The notes under the pieces were generated by a model. It did not search any database. It was given only the letters and a program-made list of their open reading frames with translations, and had not been told where the DNA came from. Made by a program: the position numbers and the translations under genes. A stretch of DNA of 5,176 nucleotides from an uncultured Collinsella sp. (GTDB lineage Bacteria > Actinomycetota > Coriobacteriia > Coriobacteriales > Coriobacteriaceae), in the NCBI GenBank assembly GCA_900758885.1, contig CAAETD010000162.1, positions 1 through 5,176 on the forward strand, given 5' to 3'. Of the stretch, positions 1 through 5,176 are shown one piece after another (within the stretch, counting starts at the first letter, position 1; every line of letters starts with the position of its first letter).

Positions 1-1603
1 CAAATTCCGGCTCGAGGCCCATGATCTGGTCAAAATGCTCTTTAACGCGGGGAACGGAGATGCCGATGATCACTTGGGCGGTCTTGCCCGTAATGATGAG
101 GCCCTTGGCGCCCGCCGCGACAAACGACGCGTTATCTGCAACGATGGAAGGGTCTGCGACCTCGACGCGCAGGCGCGTGGCGCAGTTGGTTGCGCCCACG
201 ATATTGCCAACGCCACCTAAAAGCTGAATTACCCGCTCAGCGAGGACGTGATCTTGATCGGATCGACTATTGACCTCGTCATTGGGAGATTGCTCTTTGG
301 CAAAGCCGCTTCCCGTTAAAGGATCGATTGCCGCGCGATTGGCGACATGATCCTCGCGGCCCGGCGTCTTAAGGTCATAGATCAAGATGAGTGCTCGAAA
401 ACTAACAAAAAAGATGAGGCTAAAGGCAAGGCCGATACCGAGCGCCAAAAGATAGGCACCGGCATGCGTGCGCATGAGCGGAATAAAGTTGAAGGCTGCC
501 ATCTCCATGAGGCCGCCCGAGAAGATGCCGACGATGCCAAAGAGATTCATGGTTGTGGCAAGGCAAGACGATAAGACGGCGTAGAGAAAAAAGAGCCCGG
601 GGTGGGTGAACATAAAGAGAAACTCGAGTGGCTCAGTAACGCCGCAAACCACCGAGGCGATGATGGCGGGAACAAGGATGACCCTGAGGCCGGCGCGGCG
701 CTCGGGTTTTGCGGTGGAGTAGAACGCGGCTGCGATGGCGGGAAGGCCAAAGAGCTTGACCCAGCCGGTGGCGGTAAAACCGGCCCACGGCGCAAGTTCA
801 TTAAGGGGGCGCGTGCTATGGGAGAGGATGGGGAGCAAGCTGCTCCACGTGGCGTAGATGCCGTCGTTAATGACCAGGTTGTCGTAGTAGATCGGCATGT
901 AGAGCAGGTGGTGCAGCCCCATGGGCTCGAGCGCTCGCTCCAAAAACACAAAGATGCCCACGCCAAAGGGGCCGACGCTCGTAAGTGCATGGCGCAGCGT
1001 TTCGGTCATTGCGTATACGGAGGGCACGATGGCGGCCGAGATAGCGGCAAGGGCAAACACGGCAAAAAAGCTGATGAGGTAGACCAGCGAGGAGCCCGAG
1101 AAGGTGCCGAGCCAATCGGGAACCTTGGCATCGTAGAAGCGGTCATGGATGGCGACGACGGTTGCCGATACCACCAGCGGGCCGATAATGCCGGTGTCGA
1201 GCGTCTTGATGCCGTCGATGACGGTGATACCGTTGGCGGGGGTCAAAGATGACGGGTACTTAAGCCCAAGGTTGTCTCCGCTCAGCTTAATGATCTCGCT
1301 CAAAAAGAAGCAGTAGGCAAAATAGGCGACGAGTGCCTCGAGGCAGCAACGAGCCGGCTGCTTTCGGGCAAGGCCGATGGGAAGCGCTACGGCAAACAGG
1401 AGCGGAAGGCGTTTAAAGACCGTCCACGAGCCGCGCTGGATGATAGCCCAGAAAACGTACCAAGGGGTTCCGTATACGGCGAGGTCGCCGACGATGTCCG
1501 CGGTTGTTGCGAGAGCGGAGATGCCGACCATAAGGCCCGATATGGAAAACAGCATGGCGGGCGCGAACATTGCCCCGCCAAAACGTTGGATTTTCTGCAG
1601 CAT
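1..1603 (-). CDS. PTS alpha-glucoside-type transporter subunit EIICB (C-terminal end cut by window edge)
   Basis: Membrane permease of the phosphoenolpyruvate sugar phosphotransferase system: EIIC carries the sugar across the membrane and EIIB phosphorylates it. The frame is open for 534 codons, with no stop before the window edge. The EIIC domain (about residues 1-412) starts MLQKIQRFGGAMF and has many hydrophobic helices, the sugar-site motif GVTEPLEF at 321-328, an MGLHH motif near 228 and LKTPGRE at 411-417. These are hallmarks of the MalP/GlvC/AglA alpha-glucoside class. A polar linker (about 416-450) leads to EIIB, whose phosphorylated cysteine is Cys474 in NCATRLRV. MalP-type proteins are about 527 residues and end shortly after the matching VPRVKEHFDQI segment, so only a few residues are probably missing, unless a further domain such as EIIA follows. 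The start ATG has GGGAGG six bases upstream. It is transcribed divergently from the GntR gene. Family is clear; the substrate (maltose, trehalose, other alpha-glucoside) is inferred. Confidence 0.93.
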   Translation of the reverse strand, partial: MLQKIQRFGGAMFAPAMLFSISGLMVGISALATTADIVGDLAVYGTPWYVFWAIIQRGSWTVFKRLPLLFAVALPIGLARKQPARCCLEALVAYFAYCFFLSEIIKLSGDNLGLKYPSSLTPANGITVIDGIKTLDTGIIGPLVVSATVVAIHDRFYDAKVPDWLGTFSGSSLVYLISFFAVFALAAISAAIVPSVYAMTETLRHALTSVGPFGVGIFVFLERALEPMGLHHLLYMPIYYDNLVINDGIYATWSSLLPILSHSTRPLNELAPWAGFTATGWVKLFGLPAIAAAFYSTAKPERRAGLRVILVPAIIASVVCGVTEPLEFLFMFTHPGLFFLYAVLSSCLATTMNLFGIVGIFSGGLMEMAAFNFIPLMRTHAGAYLLALGIGLAFSLIFFVSFRALILIYDLKTPGREDHVANRAAIDPLTGSGFAKEQSPNDEVNSRSDQDHVLAERVIQLLGGVGNIVGATNCATRLRVEVADPSIVADNASFVAAGAKGLIITGKTAQVIIGISVPRVKEHFDQIMGLEPEF

Positions 1604-1609
1604 GTTCTG

Positions 1610-1615
1610 CCTCCC
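1610..1615 (-). promoter_or_regulatory. Ribosome binding site of the PTS gene
   Basis: Reads GGGAGG on the minus strand, six bases before the ATG at 1603-1601. It fixes the start codon, which also matches the conserved N-terminus of alpha-glucoside EIIC proteins. Confidence 0.8.
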
Positions 1616-1644
1616 GAATATCGAGGTGCGTTGCGCGTGGTGAA

Positions 1645-1656
1645 ACGTTTAAACAA
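1645..1656. promoter_or_regulatory. Operator-like site A (HutC-type GntR palindrome) before the PTS gene
   Basis: ACGTTTAAACAA contains the perfect palindrome GTTTAAAC (1647-1654), which matches the GT.TA.AC core described for HutC-subfamily GntR regulators. It lies just downstream of a TACAAT -10 candidate for the minus-strand PTS gene, where a bound repressor would block transcription. The same ten bases, GTTTAAACAA, recur at site B. The flank also forms AAACGTTT (1643-1650), which resembles LacI-family operators, so a LacI-type regulator is an alternative binder. Binding is inferred. Confidence 0.6.
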
Positions 1657-1663
1657 TGGATTC

Positions 1664-1669
1664 ATTGTA
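1664..1669 (-). promoter_or_regulatory. Candidate -10 element of the PTS promoter
   Basis: The minus strand reads TACAAT here, one base from TATAAT, about 60 bases before the PTS start codon. No convincing -35 hexamer sits 16-18 bases upstream (GGCACG at a 17-base spacing), so the promoter may be weak or need an activator. The element overlaps the inverted repeat ACAATG-GATT-CATTGT (1653-1668). Confidence 0.4.
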
Positions 1670-1757
1670 GAGGACTGGACGATTGCCGTGCCGGCAGTTT
1701 TGAGCGAAACCGATTTGGGCACGACAGGAGCCGCCAACGGTTAAATATTGTCGCTTT

Positions 1758-1770
1758 ACCGATAATCGGT
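1758..1770. repeat. Perfect 13-base palindrome beside operator site B
   Basis: ACCGAT-A-ATCGGT is a perfect inverted repeat abutting and overlapping site B. A related AAACCGAT lies at 1707-1714, and its exact reverse complement ATCGGTTT is at 1765-1772, so the motif occurs three times in the divergent region. It may be a second regulator's site or an extension of the GntR site; neither is shown. Confidence 0.45.
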
Positions 1771-1778
1771 TTAAACAA
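1767..1778. promoter_or_regulatory. Operator-like site B (HutC-type GntR palindrome) in the regulator's own promoter
   Basis: CGGTTTAAACAA holds the perfect palindrome GTTTAAAC (1769-1776), identical in its last ten bases to site A. It covers the position expected for the -35 element of the GntR gene, as for an autorepressor. Its centre is 122 bases from that of site A. Confidence 0.6.
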
Positions 1779-1797
1779 CTTTAAGAAATGCTATCGT
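1770..1797 (+). promoter_or_regulatory. Candidate promoter of the GntR regulator gene
   Basis: The extended -10 TGCTATCGT (TATCGT at 1792-1797, TG at 1789-1790) is preceded 16 bases upstream by TTTAAA (1770-1775), a weak -35 lying inside operator site B. Transcription would start near 1804, giving a leader of about 27 bases. Hexamers were read by eye. Confidence 0.45.
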
Positions 1798-1830
1798 GCC
1801 TAGCCAGCAAGAAGATGCAGAGGTGAAACA

Positions 1831-2550
1831 ATGCCAAAAGCGATTTACGAAGGAATCTACCGCGAGATCCGTTCGCGCATCATTAACGGGACCTATGCGT
1901 TTCAGGAGATGCTGCCAACCGAAGCCGAGCTGACCGCGGAATTTGGCTGCACGCGCAATACCGTCCGCCGCGCTTTGAGCATGCTGGCAGACGAGATGTT
2001 TGTGCAGCCCATACACGGCAAGGGCGTGCGCGTTATTTGGCTCAAGGGCGAAACCGACATGCTGGGCGCGCTCGAGGAAGTCGAGTCGTTTGGCGAATTT
2101 GCAAAGCGCAACAATGCCGTCGCATCGACCGAGGTCAAGTCTTTTGAACATTTGATTTGCACTGAGCAACTCTCTCGTCGCCTGGGCTTTAAGGTGGGCG
2201 AGGAGTTGATTCGCGTGGTGCGTGTCCGAAGCCTTAACGGCAATGCACGCCAAGTAGACCATGGTTACTTTTTGGAGTCGATCGCCAAGGGCCTGACGCC
2301 CGAGATCGCCGCAAAATCAATTTACGACTATCTGGAGCACAAACGCGGCGTCAAGGTGATGGCGAGCCGTCGTACGGTGAGTGTCGAGCTCGCCAACGAT
2401 GAGGACTGCAGCTACTTGGACCTTGGCAAGTACAATTGCGTCGCCGTTATGGAGAGCCAGTCGTACACCTCGGACGGCATCTTGTTCGAGGTCACGCATG
2501 CCCGCACGCATCCCGAGATCTTCCACTACCGCGTCAACTCCAAGCGATAG
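1831..2550 (+). CDS. GntR-family transcriptional regulator, HutC/UTRA subfamily, TreR-like
   Basis: A cytoplasmic DNA-binding regulator, most likely a repressor released by a sugar or sugar phosphate. Residues 4-70 form a GntR winged helix-turn-helix: IYREIRSRIINGTY, LPTEAELTAEFG, TRNTVRRALSMLADE and the wing IHGKGVRVI. Residues of about 85-235 look like a UTRA effector domain, with SIYDYLEHKRGVKV and a C-terminal segment of the type seen in trehalose-operon repressors. The 239-residue length is normal for the family. The ATG at 1831 is preceded by AGAGGTG (1819-1825), and the protein begins at the usual place for the family. It lies between a divergent alpha-glucoside PTS gene and a downstream ABC sugar operon, with GT.TA.AC palindromes before all three units, so local control of both importers is the likely job. 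Resemblance to TreR suggests trehalose 6-phosphate or a related phospho-glucoside as effector, but this is inference. Confidence 0.9.
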   Translation: MPKAIYEGIYREIRSRIINGTYAFQEMLPTEAELTAEFGCTRNTVRRALSMLADEMFVQPIHGKGVRVIWLKGETDMLGALEEVESFGEFAKRNNAVASTEVKSFEHLICTEQLSRRLGFKVGEELIRVVRVRSLNGNARQVDHGYFLESIAKGLTPEIAAKSIYDYLEHKRGVKVMASRRTVSVELANDEDCSYLDLGKYNCVAVMESQSYTSDGILFEVTHARTHPEIFHYRVNSKR

Positions 2551-2591
2551 CCGGCTAGCTCGCAGCCTGACGAGACTCATGCCATCAAAGC

Positions 2592-2640
2592 GAAAACGCC
2601 CGGTCAAACCGACGATACATCGGCTTGACCGGGCGTTTTC
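2592..2640 (+). terminator. Intrinsic terminator after the GntR gene
   Basis: Two 21-base arms (2592-2612 and 2620-2640) pair at 20 positions around the 7-base loop CGATACA. The core is a GC-rich ACGCCCGGTCAA/TTGACCGGGCGT stem. The 3' arm ends in GTTTTC followed by TCT, and the 5' arm begins GAAAAC, so it could also act on the minus strand. It separates the regulator transcript from the ABC operon. Confidence 0.85.
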
Positions 2641-2661
2641 TCTGCATTAGATAACAAATAA

Positions 2662-2673
2662 TTGTTTATACAA
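2662..2673. promoter_or_regulatory. Operator-like site C (TreR-type palindrome) upstream of the ABC operon
   Basis: TTGTTTATACAA is a near-palindrome, symmetric at 10 of 12 positions. It contains GTTTATAC, which fits the HutC-type GT.TA.AC core, and differs by one base from the Bacillus subtilis TreR operator as I recall it (TTGTATATACAA). It lies about 90-100 bases upstream of the main promoter candidate. Binding by the adjacent GntR protein is inferred. Confidence 0.6.
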
Positions 2674-2693
2674 AACTTGTCAAGTATCAAGTT
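2674..2693. repeat. Compact inverted and direct repeat cluster next to site C
   Basis: AACTTG (2674-2679) and CAAGTT (2688-2693) form an inverted repeat. Nested inside is the perfect odd palindrome ACTTG-T-CAAGT (2675-2685), and TCAAGT recurs directly seven bases apart (2680-2685, 2687-2692). It abuts site C and may be a binding site for a second regulator or an activator. No function is shown. Confidence 0.4.
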
Positions 2694-2736
2694 GAAATTA
2701 CCGTTCACCGAAGTTTTTCTACCGCTCTAGTAATAC

Positions 2737-2748
2737 TTGTTCAAACAA
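2737..2748. promoter_or_regulatory. Operator-like site D over the ABC operon promoter
   Basis: TTGTTCAAACAA is symmetric at 10 of 12 positions, matches site C at 10 of 12, and shares AAACAACT with site B. Its core GTTCAAAC departs from GT.TA.AC by one base. It covers the proposed -35 region of the ABC promoter, and its centre lies 75 bases from that of site C, about seven helical turns, a spacing that would allow looping. Confidence 0.5.
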
Positions 2749-2768
2749 CTAGCCAAATAGCGTATTGT
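2740..2768 (+). promoter_or_regulatory. Candidate promoter of the ABC sugar-import operon
   Basis: TATTGT (2763-2768) as -10 and TTCAAA (2740-2745) as a weak -35 are separated by 17 bases. The -35 lies inside operator site D, mirroring the arrangement at the regulator gene. Transcription would start near 2775, giving a leader of about 80 bases. An alternative -10 is TAGTAA/TAATAC at 2728-2736. Confidence 0.35.
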
Positions 2769-2782
2769 ACAAATCAGCAAAA

Positions 2783-2833
2783 GGGGCAAAGTCCCCGAGC
2801 CAATCTCCGAAGGCGGCGGCAAAGGGTGCCGCC
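2783..2833 (+). promoter_or_regulatory. Structured leader of the ABC operon (two small hairpins)
   Basis: GGGG-CAAAGT-CCCC (2783-2796) and GGCGGCA-AAGGG-TGCCGCC (2815-2833) are perfect stem-loops in the proposed untranslated leader. The second ends 11 bases before the GGGTGG ribosome site (2845-2850). No poly-U follows either, so they are not terminators. They may protect the mRNA 5' end or tune translation. The sequence does not match any riboswitch class I recognise. Confidence 0.45.
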
Positions 2834-2856
2834 ACGGTGTGAAAGGGTGGATTGTA

Positions 2857-4173
2857 ATGAAGAACGAAATGAGCAGAAGGCAGTTCCTGGGCTTTGCTGG
2901 TTCCGCGGCTGCGGTTCTTGGTCTGGGTCTCGTGGGCTGCGGTGGCTCCGCCGGCTCCGGCTCCTCTGCTTCTGGTGACGCTGCCGAGGTCTACTTCCTC
3001 CAATTCAAGCCCGAGGTCGACAAGGAGTGGAAGGAGATCGCCAAGGCCTATAAGAAGGAGAAGGGCGTCGAGGTCAAGATCGTGACCGCCGCCTCCAACA
3101 CCTACGAGGAGAAGCTCAAGTCCGAGATGTCCAAGAGCTCCGCTCCGACCCTGTTCCAGGTCAATGGCCCCACCGGTCTTAAGAACTGGAAGGATTACTG
3201 CGCCGACCTGTCCGATACCAAGCTCCGCGGTGAGCTCATTGATGACTCCCTGGCTCTGCAGTCCGACGGCAAGGATGTGTGCATCGACTGGGTTCAGGAG
3301 AGCTTCGGCATTATTTACAACAAGCAGCTGCTCGAGAAGGCTGGCTACAAGGCCGAGGACATCAACTCCTTCGACAAGCTGAAGGCTTGTGCCGACGACA
3401 TCCAGGCCCGCAAGGACGAGCTTGGTGTCGAGGGTGCCTTCACTTCCGCCGGCATGGACGACTCCTCTAGCTGGCGCTACACCACCCACCTTGCCAACAT
3501 GCCGCTCTACTACGAGTTTGAGAAGGAGCACAACCAGGAGGACGACGAGATCAAGGGTGAGTTCCTCGACAACTACAAGCAGATCTTCGACCTGTACATC
3601 ACCGACTCCACCTGCGATCCTTCGCAGCTTGCTTCCAAGACCGGCGACGACGCCACCAACGAGTTCGCAACCGGCAAGGCCGTCTTCTACCAGAACGGCT
3701 CTTGGGCCTACTCTGACCTCGTCAAGGCCGGCATGACCGACGATCAGATTGGCATGATGCCCATCTACATCGGTGTTGACGGCGAGGAGAACCAGGGCCT
3801 GTGCTCCGGCGGCGAGAACTACTGGTGCGTCAGTTCCCAGGCTTCCGAGGATGCCCAGAAGGCCACCGAGGACTTCATGTATTGGTGCGTCACCGCTGAC
3901 ACCCCGACCAGCATCATCGCCGACAAGATGGGTCTGACCGCTCCGTTCAAGAGCGCCAAGGAGACCACCAACGTCTTCTCGCAGCAGGCCGTTGCCATGG
4001 CCAAGGACGGCAAGAAGACCGTCGCTTGGGACTTCGTTTACATCCCCTCCGAGGAGTGGAAGAAGAACCTCAAGCAGGCTCTCATCGCTTATGCTGCCGA
4101 CAACACCAAGTGGGACGGCGTCAAGAACGCCTTCGTTGATGGCTGGAAGACCGAGAAGGCCGCTTCCGAGTAA
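2857..4173 (+). CDS. ABC sugar transporter substrate-binding lipoprotein (extracellular, family 1)
   Basis: Captures a sugar outside the cell and delivers it to the membrane permeases encoded downstream. The start chosen is the ATG at 2857, with GGGTGG six bases upstream; an in-frame GTG at 2839 is open but has worse spacing. The 438-residue protein starts with a twin-arginine lipoprotein signal: SRRQFLG at 6-12, a hydrophobic stretch, then lipobox LVGC with Cys28 as the lipidated residue. A Gly/Ser linker (29-41) follows. The mature part has the features of family 1 sugar-binding proteins (SBP_bac_1/8): an EIAKAYKKEKGVEVKIVTAA opening, FGIIYNKQLLEKAG, the FATGKAVFYQNGSW segment and a C-terminal helical region. 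Length is typical. Codon choice is very biased (Lys almost always AAG), as expected of an abundant protein, yet the twin arginines are AGA-AGG. Its substrate cannot be read from sequence; the TreR-like regulator and PTS neighbour suggest an alpha-glucoside. Confidence 0.92.
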   Translation: MKNEMSRRQFLGFAGSAAAVLGLGLVGCGGSAGSGSSASGDAAEVYFLQFKPEVDKEWKEIAKAYKKEKGVEVKIVTAASNTYEEKLKSEMSKSSAPTLFQVNGPTGLKNWKDYCADLSDTKLRGELIDDSLALQSDGKDVCIDWVQESFGIIYNKQLLEKAGYKAEDINSFDKLKACADDIQARKDELGVEGAFTSAGMDDSSSWRYTTHLANMPLYYEFEKEHNQEDDEIKGEFLDNYKQIFDLYITDSTCDPSQLASKTGDDATNEFATGKAVFYQNGSWAYSDLVKAGMTDDQIGMMPIYIGVDGEENQGLCSGGENYWCVSSQASEDAQKATEDFMYWCVTADTPTSIIADKMGLTAPFKSAKETTNVFSQQAVAMAKDGKKTVAWDFVYIPSEEWKKNLKQALIAYAADNTKWDGVKNAFVDGWKTEKAASE

Positions 4174-4204
4174 GCAGTTGCTGCCCAAGCTATCTGATTA
4201 GCGA

Positions 4205-4240
4205 CAGGGGGCGGGCAGACGTTGGTTTGCCCGCCCCCTG
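4205..4240 (+). promoter_or_regulatory. Intercistronic hairpin between binding-protein and permease genes
   Basis: CAGGGGGCGGGCA (4205-4217) and TGCCCGCCCCCTG (4228-4240) form a perfect 13-bp, very GC-rich stem with a 10-base loop. The following bases are CATATTGAAAGG, with no U-tract, so full termination is unlikely. Such structures after a binding-protein gene commonly protect the upstream mRNA from 3' decay or cause partial read-through, keeping binding protein above permease. It ends seven bases before the AAAGGA ribosome site of the permease. Confidence 0.75.
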
Positions 4241-4260
4241 CATATTGAAAGGACCCTTTT

Positions 4261-5115
4261 ATGGGCAAAGCACTCAAGCGCTGGTGGCCGCTCTTTATGC
4301 TGCCCACGTGCCTGGCGTTTATGATCGGGTTCGTGATCCCTTTTATCCAGGGCTTCTATCTCTCGTTCTGCCAGTTTATTATCATTAGTAACGCGCACTT
4401 TGTCGGTATCGAGAACTACGTGCGCGCGCTGTCCGATCCGCAGTTCTCCACGTCGTTCTTCTTTACCGTGGCGTTTGCCTTCCTGTCGACGGTGCTCATC
4501 AACGTGATCGCCCTGGCCATTGCGCAGGCGCTCACCCGCAAGGCGCTCAAGGGCACCAACATCTTCCGTACGATCTTCTTCATGCCTAACCTGATCGGCG
4601 GCATCGTGCTGGGCTACATTTGGCAGATTCTGATCAACTGCCTGCTCTCCAACGTGGGCGCCCAGCTCATCGCCCTTAACTCTGCTGCTGGCTTCTGGGG
4701 CCTTATCATCCTGACCCTGTGGCAGCAGGTCGGCTACATGATGATCATCTACATCGCTGGTCTGCAGTCCATTCCGTCCGACTACATCGAGGCCGCCAAG
4801 GTCGACGGCGCCACGGCATGGCAGACGTTTTGGAAGGTTAAGATCCCTAACCTGATGCCGACCATCACCATCTGCCTGTTCCTGTCCATCACCAACGGCT
4901 TTAAGCTGTTCGACCAGAACCTCGCCCTTACCGGCGGCGCTCCCGCACACTCCACCGAGATGCTCGCCCTGAACATCTACAACACGTTCTACTCGCGTGC
5001 TGGCATCGCATGGCAGGGCATCGGTCAGGCCAAGGCAGTTATCTTCTGCATCCTGGTCGTCGCTATCTCCATGATTCAGCTTAAGGCCACGAGGTCCAAG
5101 GAGGTGCAGCAGTAA
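4261..5115 (+). CDS. ABC sugar transporter permease, MalF/UgpA type (first membrane subunit)
   Basis: Inner-membrane half of the carbohydrate ABC importer (CUT1 type) that works with the upstream binding protein and a second permease. The 284-residue length fits the family. Hydrophobic segments lie near residues 10-35, 66-90, 101-126, 144-168, 200-213 and 257-275, about six helices. The cytoplasmic EAA loop that docks the ATPase is present as YIEAAKVDGATAWQTFWKVKIP (E177, G183, I195-P196 key), along with FFMPNLIGG near 106-114 and the TGGAP segment near 224-228. AAAGGA (4248-4253) precedes the ATG by seven bases. Its TAA overlaps the ATG of the next gene by one base, so the two are translationally coupled. 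It belongs to the binding-protein operon after an 87-base gap holding a hairpin. The substrate is not determined by the sequence. Confidence 0.93.
   Translation: MGKALKRWWPLFMLPTCLAFMIGFVIPFIQGFYLSFCQFIIISNAHFVGIENYVRALSDPQFSTSFFFTVAFAFLSTVLINVIALAIAQALTRKALKGTNIFRTIFFMPNLIGGIVLGYIWQILINCLLSNVGAQLIALNSAAGFWGLIILTLWQQVGYMMIIYIAGLQSIPSDYIEAAKVDGATAWQTFWKVKIPNLMPTITICLFLSITNGFKLFDQNLALTGGAPAHSTEMLALNIYNTFYSRAGIAWQGIGQAKAVIFCILVVAISMIQLKATRSKEVQQ
5098..5106 (+). promoter_or_regulatory. Strong ribosome binding site inside the first permease gene
   Basis: AAGGAGGTG, a full anti-Shine-Dalgarno match, lies in the last codons of the first permease, eight bases before the ATG at 5115. It decides the start of the second permease and supports independent as well as coupled initiation. 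Confidence 0.8.
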
Positions 5116-5176
5116 TGAAACGCGATAAGGCTATCAACCGCGCGCTCTCGATTTTCTTTACGATCCTGTCGCTCGC
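5115..5176 (+). CDS. Probable second ABC sugar permease, MalG type (N-terminus only)
   Basis: Only 20 codons are visible: MKRDKAINRALSIFFTILSL. A charged N-terminus running into a hydrophobic segment fits the cytoplasmic start and first membrane helix of a MalG-type permease. The ATG overlaps the preceding TAA as TAATG and has an excellent ribosome site. In CUT1 importer operons the second permease normally follows the MalF-type gene directly, so the assignment rests mainly on position. The EAA loop and the rest of the gene lie beyond the window. Confidence 0.75.
   Translation, partial: MKRDKAINRALSIFFTILSL

Larger units (their letters stand above)
2551..2856 (+). other. Non-coding region: terminator, operator cluster, promoter and leader of the ABC operon
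   Basis: I see no gene here. In order, it holds 41 bases after the regulator's stop codon, a long hairpin terminator, an AT-rich stretch (about 2648-2775) with two operator-like palindromes, a compact inverted-repeat cluster and a promoter candidate, then a GC-rich leader with two short hairpins up to the binding-protein start. The drop in GC content between terminator and leader is marked. Confidence 0.8.

Noticed and set aside
1..20. Possible truncation of the PTS gene, since no stop codon is seen
   Set aside because: The reading frame simply runs off the window; all 534 codons read in one frame with no frameshift, and EIIB is complete almost to its usual end.
602..1252. A 216-codon plus-strand frame and a 147-codon minus-strand frame at 547-990
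   Set aside because: Both overlap the uninterrupted EIIC frame in other phases, and their products are low-complexity with no family resemblance.
1643..1650. AAACGTTT as a catabolite-repression (cre) or LacI-family site
   Set aside because: It is short, does not fit the 14-base cre pattern without gaps, and is better explained as part of the GTTTAAAC site that recurs near the regulator; kept only as an alternative.
1689..1696. TGCCGGCA palindrome between the divergent genes
   Set aside because: An 8-base palindrome in GC-rich DNA is expected by chance, and no second copy was seen nearby.
2839..2856. Upstream GTG start for the binding protein, adding six residues
   Set aside because: The nearest purine-rich site is 12 bases away, whereas the ATG at 2857 has GGGTGG at proper spacing and gives a normal-length Tat signal.
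2749..4188. A 479-codon open frame on the minus strand, antisense to the binding-protein gene
   Set aside because: It mirrors the biased codon use of the real plus-strand gene, encodes a low-complexity Leu/Val/Gly-rich product with no recognisable domain, and the plus-strand frame has clear family motifs and a ribosome site.
4198..4950. A 250-codon minus-strand frame opposite the permease gene
   Set aside because: The plus-strand frame has membrane helices and the EAA loop; the antisense product is charged and repetitive with no domain.

Overview
The window reads as chromosomal DNA from a GC-rich, gut-type actinomycete, most likely a coriobacterium such as Collinsella. The clues are GC-ending codons, strong AAGGAGG-type ribosome sites, a twin-arginine lipoprotein signal on the solute-binding protein, and a phosphotransferase system (PTS) permease next to an ABC sugar importer. 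The genus is an inference; no marker gene is present.

Layout. (1) Bases 1-1603, minus strand: nearly all of a PTS enzyme II (EIIC-EIIB) of the alpha-glucoside class (MalP/GlvC/AglA type); its last few residues lie beyond base 1. (2) 1604-1830: a divergent promoter region with two GTTTAAAC operator-like palindromes. (3) 1831-2550, plus strand: a GntR-family repressor of the HutC/UTRA subfamily, resembling TreR. (4) 2551-2856: a strong hairpin terminator, then an AT-rich promoter region with two more operator-like sites and a structured leader. (5) 2857-4173, 4261-5115 and 5115-5176 onward, plus strand: the start of an ABC sugar-import operon, with a Tat-type lipoprotein binding protein, a MalF-type permease, and the first 20 codons of what is probably a MalG-type permease.

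How it fits together. Both importers appear to be controlled by the single GntR regulator. Four 12-base sites, two in each regulatory region, share the pattern xxGTTTAAACAA; three match the GT.TA.AC core known for HutC-type GntR proteins and the fourth differs by one base. The simplest reading is a local regulon. The regulator would repress itself, the divergent PTS gene and the ABC operon until a sugar or sugar phosphate, probably an alpha-glucoside, releases it. A 13-bp hairpin without a U-tract between the binding-protein and permease genes probably lets the binding protein be made in excess. No mobile element, CRISPR array or RNA gene was seen. The genes belong to known families; the least expected feature is one apparent operator set spanning a PTS and an ABC importer.
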